This document shows, piece after piece, positions 7,508-13,031 of a DNA stretch of 13,031 nucleotides. Position 1 is the first letter of the stretch. Each line of letters opens with the position of its first letter. Source of the DNA: Acidaminococcaceae bacterium UBA2453 (GTDB lineage: Bacteria > Bacillota > Negativicutes > Acidaminococcales > Acidaminococcaceae); assembly GCA_002342505.1 (NCBI GenBank), contig DDQB01000057.1, positions 1 to 13,031 on the forward strand, in the 5' to 3' direction. Position numbers and translations under genes: made by a program. A model generated the notes under the pieces. The model searched no databases and was not told the origin of the DNA. It was given only the letters and a program-made list of their open reading frames with translations.

Positions 7508-8512
7508 TTGTATATTTTAGCATTTACCATTGCCCTGCTGGCCAGTTTCCTGCTGACGCCCTATGTAAAGCAGCTGGCCTTTAAGATCGGGGCAGTGGAT
7601 AAACCGGATAAACGAAAAGTGCATACGCGGATCATGCCGCGGCTGGGAGGACTGGCAATCTATCTGTCTTTTCTGCTGGCGGTGGTGTGCAGTCTGCCCG
7701 TTACCAGGGATTTAATGGGAATCCTGCTGGGGGGCACTTGGATCGTCATCGTAGGGATACTGGATGACAAATATTCCCTGCCAGCCAAAGTGAAGCTGCT
7801 GGGACAGATCCTGGCTGCCTGTATCCTGGTGGCTTTTGACATTAAGATCGAATGGCTGAACAATCCGCTGGGCGGGTATTTTTACCTGGATTACCTGTCC
7901 GTTCCTTTTACGATTTTCTGGGTCATCAGTTTTATCAACGTGGTGAACCTGATTGACGGGCTGGACGGGCTGGCGGCCGGTGTGTCCGGCATTGCCTCCA
8001 TTACTATTATCCTGGTAGCCATCCATCAGGGATATTACCCGCTGGCGACGATTACGGCTGCCCTGGCCGGGGGGATTTTCGGGTTTATCCATTATAATTT
8101 TAATCCCGCAACCATTTTTATGGGGGATACGGGCAGCATGTTTATTGGGTATATACTGGCGTCCATCGCTATATTCGGCGCTGTGAAGAGCGCGGCCACC
8201 ATTGCGCTGATCGTTCCTGCGGTTGCGCTGGGACTGCCGATCATGGACACGGCTTTTGCCATCCTGCGGCGGTACAGTAACGGAAAACCCATCTTCCAGC
8301 CGGATAAAGGACATCTGCATCACCGGCTGCTGGCTTTGGGGCTTTCCCAGAGGCAGGCAGTGCTGCTGATGTATGCCATCAGTATTATCCTGAGCTTGGG
8401 GGCGTTTGTGCTGGCCATGGCCAATGTGTATGTGGCTGCGGCCGTGATCGTTGTGATCACGATAGCCGTTGCGATTGGGGCAAAGAAAATCGGGATTTTG
8501 CGGAACCCGTAA
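7508..8512 (+). CDS. WecA/TagO-like undecaprenyl-phosphate GlcNAc-1-P transferase
   Basis: A polytopic membrane enzyme of the MraY/WecA family that transfers GlcNAc-1-phosphate from UDP-GlcNAc to undecaprenyl phosphate, starting surface-polymer synthesis. The 334 residues contain about ten hydrophobic segments. Conserved cytoplasmic motifs are DKPDKRKVHTRIMPRLGG (31-48), the DD pair (86-87) in GILDDKYS, NLIDGLDGLAAG (147-158), FMGDTGSMFIG (204-214) and PDKGHLHHRL (265-274). The final HLHH motif separates WecA/TagO from MraY. TTG 7508 was chosen because AGAGG lies 8 nt upstream and the protein then begins at the first membrane helix (YILAFTIALLASFLL). An upstream ATG at 7433 adds 25 residues, has no ribosome site and looks less likely. 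Pairing with the epimerase next door supports a teichoic acid or capsule/ECA-like linkage role. Confidence 0.92.
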   Translation: MYILAFTIALLASFLLTPYVKQLAFKIGAVDKPDKRKVHTRIMPRLGGLAIYLSFLLAVVCSLPVTRDLMGILLGGTWIVIVGILDDKYSLPAKVKLLGQILAACILVAFDIKIEWLNNPLGGYFYLDYLSVPFTIFWVISFINVVNLIDGLDGLAAGVSGIASITIILVAIHQGYYPLATITAALAGGIFGFIHYNFNPATIFMGDTGSMFIGYILASIAIFGAVKSAATIALIVPAVALGLPIMDTAFAILRRYSNGKPIFQPDKGHLHHRLLALGLSQRQAVLLMYAISIILSLGAFVLAMANVYVAAAVIVVITIAVAIGAKKIGILRNP

Positions 8513-8640
8513 ACAGTGCGGACAATTTGCCCGGCGCCGCTGTAACGTTTTGGTACGATGCCGGGAATTCTGTTTGTGTTTTTTAGCAGTTATATTTTAA
8601 AAAGAATGCAGAAACAGGAACTGAGGAGGAGGTCCTTGTT
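8513..8640 (+). other. Spacer with inverted repeat between tagO-like gene and epimerase
   Basis: CCCGGC (about 8530-8535) and GCCGGG (about 8560-8565) can form a stem with a long loop, followed after a gap by a T-rich stretch (8571-8584). This may be a weak terminator. A clear Shine-Dalgarno, GAGGAGGAGG, ends 8 nt before the TTG start at 8641. No convincing promoter was found. Confidence 0.35.
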
Positions 8641-9801
8641 TTGAAAAAGCTGAGAGTGATGACGGTGTTTGGCACCCGTCCGGAAGCGATCAAGATGTGC
8701 CCGTTGGTGCTGGAACTGCGGAAGCACCCGGATATGATCGAACCCATTGTGGCCGTAACGGCCCAGCACCGGGAAATGCTGGATCAGGTACTGCGCCTGT
8801 TTGCCATTGAGCCGGATTACGACCTGAACATTATGACCAGCGGGCAGACGCTGTATGATATTACGGTAAAAGCGCTGCTGGGCCTGAAGGATGTCATCGG
8901 GGCGGCGCAGCCGGACCTGGTACTGGTTCACGGGGATACCACGACTACCTTTGCCGGCTCCCTGGCGGCCTATTATGCCCAGATCAAATTAGGGCATGTA
9001 GAGGCTGGCCTCCGGACTGGCAACAAATATTCTCCCTATCCGGAGGAGATGAACCGGAAGCTGACCGGTTCCCTGGCAGATTTTCATTTTGCCCCTACAG
9101 CCGTGAGCCGGAATAACTTACTGAAAGAAAATGTGCCTGAAGATCATATTTTTGTAACAGGTAATACTGTTATTGACGCTCTGAATACTACGGTGCAGAA
9201 AAATTTTGCGTTTGACGATCCGGTGATTACCAAAGCGCTGGGCAGCGGAAAACGGCTGATCCTGATGACTACTCACCGCCGGGAAAATCTGGGCGAACCT
9301 ATGCGGCAGGTATACCGGGCCCTGAAAACAACCTTGGAACAGCACCCGGAAGTAGCTGCGATTTTCCCTGTGCATAAAAATCCCAAAGTGCGGGAAGTGG
9401 TGCAGGAAGAACTGGCCGGGACGGACCGGGTATATCTGACGGAACCCATGGATTACGAGCCTTTCGCCAACCTGATGGCCCGGGCGGATATTGTTCTGAC
9501 GGACAGCGGCGGCATCCAGGAAGAGGCGCCGGCGTTAGGCAAACCGGTGCTGGTGCTGCGGGATACCACGGAGCGCCCGGAAGCGGTGACGGCGGGAACC
9601 GTCCGCCTGACAGGCACTGGGTATGAAGTGGTGAGGGAAGAAACCTGCAGATTGCTGGAAGATCCTGCCTATTACCGTTCCATGGCGGAAGCAGTGAATC
9701 CTTACGGGGACGGCCATGCCTGCGAACGGATCGTGAGGGCTGTGCTGTCGGCGGAAGGTTTTCCTGTGGAACCTCCGGAGGAGTTTACAGGGAGCCTCTG
9801 A
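8641..9801 (+). CDS. wecB: UDP-N-acetylglucosamine 2-epimerase, non-hydrolysing
   Basis: This enzyme interconverts UDP-GlcNAc and UDP-ManNAc, supplying ManNAc for wall teichoic acid linkage units or capsule. It is the equivalent of B. subtilis mnaA. The 386 residues match the family. Motifs are FGTRPEAIKMCPL (10-22), VLVHGDTTTTFAGSLAA (94-110, D99), GHVEAGLRTG (118-127, E121), PEEMNRKL (134-141, E135), TTHRRENLG (210-218, H212), FPVHKNPKVR (242-251) and DSGGIQEEAPALGKPVLVLRDTTERPEA (288-315). D99, E121, E135 and H212 align with the catalytic set of E. coli WecB. The start is TTG, given by strong GGAGG 8 nt upstream and the N-terminus KKLRVMTVFGTRPE. It shares UDP-GlcNAc with the preceding transferase and appears to end the transcription unit before the atp operon. 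Confidence 0.96.
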   Translation: MKKLRVMTVFGTRPEAIKMCPLVLELRKHPDMIEPIVAVTAQHREMLDQVLRLFAIEPDYDLNIMTSGQTLYDITVKALLGLKDVIGAAQPDLVLVHGDTTTTFAGSLAAYYAQIKLGHVEAGLRTGNKYSPYPEEMNRKLTGSLADFHFAPTAVSRNNLLKENVPEDHIFVTGNTVIDALNTTVQKNFAFDDPVITKALGSGKRLILMTTHRRENLGEPMRQVYRALKTTLEQHPEVAAIFPVHKNPKVREVVQEELAGTDRVYLTEPMDYEPFANLMARADIVLTDSGGIQEEAPALGKPVLVLRDTTERPEAVTAGTVRLTGTGYEVVREETCRLLEDPAYYRSMAEAVNPYGDGHACERIVRAVLSAEGFPVEPPEEFTGSL

Positions 9802-9816
9802 CCGGGTGTGTTATAT

Positions 9817-9883
9817 GTATACGGGAGTATACGATGCCGCCGCCTTTTTGCGATCCGTCATAAAGAAGAAGGATGACGGATTG
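9817..9883 (+). other. Two hairpins after wecB, possible terminator region
   Basis: GTATAC GGGA GTATAC (9817-9832) is a self-complementary pair with a 4-nt loop. A second, stronger hairpin pairs ATCCGTCAT (9853-9861) with ATGACGGAT (9873-9881), extended by a G-T and a C-G pair to 9851-9883. The nearest T-run (9901-9906) is about 18 nt beyond it, so intrinsic termination is uncertain. The hairpins lie between the wecB stop and the atp promoter. Confidence 0.4.
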
Positions 9884-9945
9884 TAAAACTCATTACGCTG
9901 TTTTTTAATCGGAGTAAAAAAACTGGCATATTTTTTAAAAAGGTG

Positions 9946-9974
9946 TTGGCAAATTGTCAATTTTATTGTAAAAT
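9946..9974 (+). promoter_or_regulatory. Sigma-A type promoter of the atp operon
   Basis: TTGGCA (9946-9951) and TAAAAT (9969-9974) are separated by exactly 17 nt. They lie in an AT-rich stretch whose upstream A/T tracts (9901-9940) could act as an UP element. Transcription would start near 9981 and give a leader of about 100 nt before atpI. This is the best promoter match in the window and sits where the ATP synthase operon should begin. Confidence 0.7.
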
Positions 9975-10083
9975 ACATGTGAATTATTGGTGAAATTTTG
10001 GGTGGAGTCTGCCCGGAGGATGCGATTTTGTCTGTACGGTATAAAATCGCCTTCAGGGTATGTTCCCGCGCACAAGGAGCAAA

Positions 10084-10491
10084 ATGGTCAGCTTTCAGGG
10101 AATGGACAGAAGCGAGATTGTCGTGGCACTGGCCAGACTTTACAGGCGCCAGGTTTATATAGCGGCGGCGGTGATCGCGGTTGTCGTCCTGCTGGCAAAA
10201 CCTGCGCTGGCAGGAGTCGGGGCCGGAGTCGTCTGGAGCCTGCTGGATACACTGTTGCTTGTGATAAGCGTACTGAAGGGCTTAAACAGGATGTCAGAGG
10301 CGGAACTTAAATTCCGTGTGTTCATGAATTTTGTGAAACGCCTTGCTCTGGCACTGGTTATGCTATACCTGGTTTTCAGGTATAATGCCGGAATCGTATG
10401 GATGCTCATCGTATTTACGCTGATGCACCTTGCGATGGTATTGAATCTGTTAATTTTCACGGGCCGGAAGGAGCAGAAGAAGGTAAGCTGA
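10084..10491 (+). CDS. atpI: ATP synthase subunit I (AtpI-like)
   Basis: A 135-residue hydrophobic protein with four likely membrane helices, near residues 24-40, 46-65, 81-100 and 103-125. The segment GAGVVWSLLDTLLLVISVLKG fits the small-residue helix of the ATP synthase I family. AtpI is not part of the finished enzyme; in other bacteria it helps assemble the c-ring. Family members are weakly conserved, so position before atpB carries much of the call. ATG 10084 has AAGGAG 4 nt upstream; ATG 10060 lies in frame without a site, and ATG 10102 is a later possibility. It ends 24 nt before atpB and is the first gene after the operon promoter. Confidence 0.82.
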   Translation: MVSFQGMDRSEIVVALARLYRRQVYIAAAVIAVVVLLAKPALAGVGAGVVWSLLDTLLLVISVLKGLNRMSEAELKFRVFMNFVKRLALALVMLYLVFRYNAGIVWMLIVFTLMHLAMVLNLLIFTGRKEQKKVS

Positions 10492-10515
10492 GGGCCGTGA
10501 GGAAAGGAGAATAAT

Positions 10516-11202
10516 ATGGGTCCAGAGATTATTCATTATTTACCTCAGAAAATCGATTTTTTAGGTACCACCGTTCATATGCAGACACTGTATATGTCCT
10601 GGCTTACGATGGTGATTGTAATCCTTATTGTAGCGGCGGCTACAAGTCAGCGTAAGCTCATTCCCTCGGGGGTACAGAATGTTGTGGAGATGTTCATCGA
10701 CTGGCTGGGAGATCTGATGGAAAAGAACATGGGCGTTGAGGGACGCCGCATGATGACTCCGTTCATCATCACCTTGTTCCTCTACATCTTTGTGGGCAAT
10801 GAACTGGGTATGCTGCCTGCCGTTGGCGTACATTTCACTTCGCCTACCAACGACATTAACGTGGCGTTGGGGCTGTCGATTATGGTTGCCGTTCTGGTAT
10901 ATATCATCGGTGTTGCCCGTCATGGACTGGGATATTTCAAACACCTTATCTCACCGACGCCGGTCATGCTCCCGCTTAATCTTTTGGAAGATTTCGCCCG
11001 TCCCATTACCATGGCAGCCCGTCTGTTCGGTAACATCCTGGCCGGTGAAATCCTGTTGGTCGTCCTGAACAGGCTGACCCCGTGGCTGGTTCCTGATATC
11101 TGGATTGGATTCAGCCTTGTCATTGGCTTTTTACAGGCCTTTATCTTCACGATGCTGACCATTGTGGCCTTAGCCCCTGTATTTAAAGCTGTCCACGGCT
11201 GA
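10516..11202 (+). CDS. atpB: F1Fo ATP synthase subunit a
   Basis: Subunit a forms the two ion half-channels beside the rotating c-ring. The 228-residue membrane protein carries the essential arginine R169 in ARLFGNILAGE (168-178), which faces the c-ring carboxylate. P/N-rich LNLLEDFARPI (154-164) and LQAFIFTMLTIV (206-217, Q207) are also family signatures. It has about five or six membrane segments and ends in VFKAVHG. AAAGGAGA lies about 6 nt before ATG 10516. An Ala directly before the arginine (AARLFGN) replaces the more usual Leu (SLRLFGN). The codon choice shifts from CGG-rich upstream genes to mostly CGT/CGC here, as expected for highly expressed genes. Second gene of the atp operon. 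Confidence 0.97.
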   Translation: MGPEIIHYLPQKIDFLGTTVHMQTLYMSWLTMVIVILIVAAATSQRKLIPSGVQNVVEMFIDWLGDLMEKNMGVEGRRMMTPFIITLFLYIFVGNELGMLPAVGVHFTSPTNDINVALGLSIMVAVLVYIIGVARHGLGYFKHLISPTPVMLPLNLLEDFARPITMAARLFGNILAGEILLVVLNRLTPWLVPDIWIGFSLVIGFLQAFIFTMLTIVALAPVFKAVHG

Positions 11203-11265
11203 TACTGACAGTTGTGGCCGGTTAAAATTTATTATTTTTTATTAAGAGAAAGGAAGATTTTACAA
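11203..11265 (+). promoter_or_regulatory. A/T-rich translation leader of atpE
   Basis: Between atpB and atpE lies a 63-nt spacer with a strongly A/T-rich core (about 11222-11245) followed by AAAGGAAG at 11249-11256. Unstructured U-rich leaders are known to enhance atpE translation in E. coli, where many c subunits are needed per enzyme. A similar role here is inferred from position and composition. Confidence 0.4.
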
Positions 11266-11517
11266 ATGGAAAATGCTCTTATGGTAGTAGCTTCTGTACT
11301 TGCTGCAGGTTTGATTGGTGCTGGCGCGGCTCTTGGCGCAGCGCTGGGCAACAGCCGTGTTACCAGCACGACGATTGAGTGCATGGCACGTCAGCCCGAA
11401 CAGGCGTCTAACTTTCAGGTTACCATGTTCATCTCTGTAGGCCTGATCGAATCCATGCCTATTATCGCCATCGTTATCGCGATCGTTCTGGTATTCGCTA
11501 ACCCGTTTGTAGGCTGA
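11266..11517 (+). CDS. atpE: F1Fo ATP synthase subunit c
   Basis: Subunit c forms the rotor ring and carries the ion-binding carboxylate. The 83-residue protein is a two-helix hairpin: helix 1 about 4-30, polar loop ARQP (41-44), helix 2 about 53-78 with carboxylate E62. Helix 1 has a degenerate glycine ladder, A22-x-G24-x-A26-x-G28-x-S30. Position N29 corresponds to the Gln that helps bind Na+ in Propionigenium-type rings, while E62-S63 keeps the Glu-Ser pair of that type. The following M64-P65-I66 resembles proton-type rings of Bacillus. Ion specificity is therefore ambiguous, with H+ slightly favoured. ATG 11266 gives the normal N-terminus; an in-frame GTG at 11212 would add an 18-residue charged extension. 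Tandem stops TGA TAA close the gene. Confidence 0.97.
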   Translation: MENALMVVASVLAAGLIGAGAALGAALGNSRVTSTTIECMARQPEQASNFQVTMFISVGLIESMPIIAIVIAIVLVFANPFVG

Positions 11518-11578
11518 TAACCAGGAGTCCCGATACCCCTGATTATAGAAGCATTTTATAGAAAAGGAAGTGTGGGAA

Positions 11579-12061
11579 TTGGTAAATATTGATGCAACCA
11601 TTATTGCGCAGGTCCTAAACTTCATAATCCTGTTAGCTATTTTAGCTAAGTTCTGCTACAAACCGTTATTGAAGGTCATGGATGATCGTCGTAACCGTAT
11701 CATCAATAATCTTGATTCTGCGGAGCAGACCCGCCTGGAGGCCGAGGAGCTGAAGAAGCAGTATGCACAGCAGCTGGCTGACGCTCGTGCAGAAGCGACT
11801 GCGATTGTTGATAAGGCCAACAAGATTGGGCAGAAGCTTCATGATGACTTTATGTCTCAGGCCCAGGCCGAGAAGGAACAGCTCATGGCTACCGCCCGTG
11901 AGCATATTGAACAGGAGAAGCAGCAGGCTATGCTCGATGTTCGTACCGAGGTTATTTCCCTCGCTACGGAAATCGCCGGAAAAGTTGTTTCCGAAAAGCT
12001 GACCGGCGCTGAGGACCAGGCACTGATCGCCAAGACGGCGGACAAAGTGCTGAACAAGTAA
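11579..12061 (+). CDS. atpF: F1Fo ATP synthase subunit b
   Basis: Subunit b anchors the peripheral stalk: an N-terminal membrane helix (about residues 7-26, IIAQVLNFIILLAILAKF), then KPLLKVMDDRRNRIINNLD and a long charged coiled-coil, ending in VISLATEIAGKVVSEKL (about 124-140), the segment that meets the delta subunit. The length of 160 is normal, so no part of delta is fused to it, unlike the b-delta fusion of mycobacteria. TTG 11579 was chosen because AAGGAAG (11564-11570) lies 8 nt upstream; an in-frame GTG at 11570 overlaps that site. The next gene should be atpH but is not a normal one. Confidence 0.96.
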   Translation: MVNIDATIIAQVLNFIILLAILAKFCYKPLLKVMDDRRNRIINNLDSAEQTRLEAEELKKQYAQQLADARAEATAIVDKANKIGQKLHDDFMSQAQAEKEQLMATAREHIEQEKQQAMLDVRTEVISLATEIAGKVVSEKLTGAEDQALIAKTADKVLNK

Positions 12062-12180
12062 ATTAGTTTCTTTTTTGAGACAGTATTTCCGGCTATGCAG
12101 CCGGCCGATGCCTTGCGGTTTGCTGCCGCGGGTTATTTCGCCGTCTGAAAGCGGGAGATATGGAGGTGATGGATAACAAT
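12062..12180 (+). other. Hairpin-bearing spacer where most of atpH is missing
   Basis: This 119-nt spacer separates atpF from the delta-alpha fusion. CCGGCT ATGC AGCCGG (12089-12104) is a perfect hairpin, and GCGG/CCGC (12115-12118 and 12126-12129) a second one. No T-run follows either. A 17-codon ORF (12095-12148) and the frame leading into the fusion (open from 12079) show no similarity to the delta N-terminal domain. GGAGGTGAT at 12162-12170 is a full match to the 16S rRNA 3' end. Confidence 0.6.

Positions 12181-13031
<851 letters not shown>

Noticed and set aside
7712..8323. 203-codon minus-strand frame inside the tagO-like gene
   Set aside because: Gln/Asn/Arg-rich antisense translation of a membrane protein gene; no start signal or homology recognised.
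8571..8600. Promoter before wecB (TTGTGT and TATATT)
   Set aside because: The spacer is only 11 nt, too short for a sigma-A promoter.
9987..10310. 107-codon plus-strand frame overlapping atpI
   Set aside because: Runs out of frame through atpI, lacks hydrophobic segments and has no ribosome site. AtpI fits position and family.
11579..12061. Possible b-delta fusion that would hold the missing delta N-terminal domain
   Set aside because: Subunit b has normal length and ends at its usual delta-binding segment followed by TAA, so no delta sequence is attached.
12095..12148. 17-codon ORF between atpF and the fusion, considered as a delta N-terminal remnant
   Set aside because: Too short, no ribosome site, and only a superficial likeness to the start of delta proteins.

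Overview
This window looks like chromosomal core DNA from a Bacillota (Firmicutes) bacterium. The reasons are strong Shine-Dalgarno sequences before most genes and a gene order that follows the Bacillus subtilis rpmE-prfA-prmC-ywlC-ywlF-ywlG-upp-atp neighbourhood. The moderately GC-rich composition and the protein style suggest a Negativicutes member, possibly Acidaminococcus-like. That assignment is inference, because no rRNA or species marker is present. All 14 recognised genes lie on the + strand.

Layout. 1-126: end of rpmE (ribosomal protein L31), followed by a probable terminator and a leader containing inverted repeats. 351-3584: a tight operon of a DUF1385/YqhQ membrane protein, prfA (release factor 1) and prmC (release factor methyltransferase, with a roughly 105-residue extra segment). 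3681-4796: Sua5/YwlC-type threonylcarbamoyl-AMP synthase. 4797-5028: a spacer with candidate promoters and a possible three-way-junction leader RNA. 5029-6021: rpiB and a ywlG-like gene. 6167-7386: upp and a dCMP deaminase. 7508-9801: a WecA/TagO-type UDP-GlcNAc:undecaprenyl-phosphate transferase and a UDP-GlcNAc 2-epimerase, both apparently starting with TTG. 9802-10083: a spacer with hairpins and a good sigma-A promoter. 10084-13031: the start of the F1Fo ATP synthase operon (atpI, atpB, atpE, atpF, then an unusual atpA that runs off the window).

The most striking element is at the end. No normal atpH (delta subunit) lies between atpF and atpA. Instead one uninterrupted frame beginning near 12181 encodes only the C-terminal domain of delta (about 100 residues) joined directly to the alpha subunit. 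The N-terminal helical domain of delta, which normally grips the alpha N-termini, is absent and there is no room for it. An in-frame ATG with its own Shine-Dalgarno-like sequence sits exactly at the delta/alpha junction (12496), so the gene may make both a fusion and an ordinary alpha subunit. This would address the problem that F1 has three alpha subunits but normally one delta.

Functionally the window joins translation termination (prfA, prmC), tRNA t6A synthesis (ywlC), pentose-phosphate and pyrimidine salvage (rpiB, upp, dCMP deaminase), surface polymer precursor synthesis (tagO/wecA, wecB/mnaA) and energy conservation (atp). No mobile elements, CRISPR arrays, tRNAs or rRNAs were seen.
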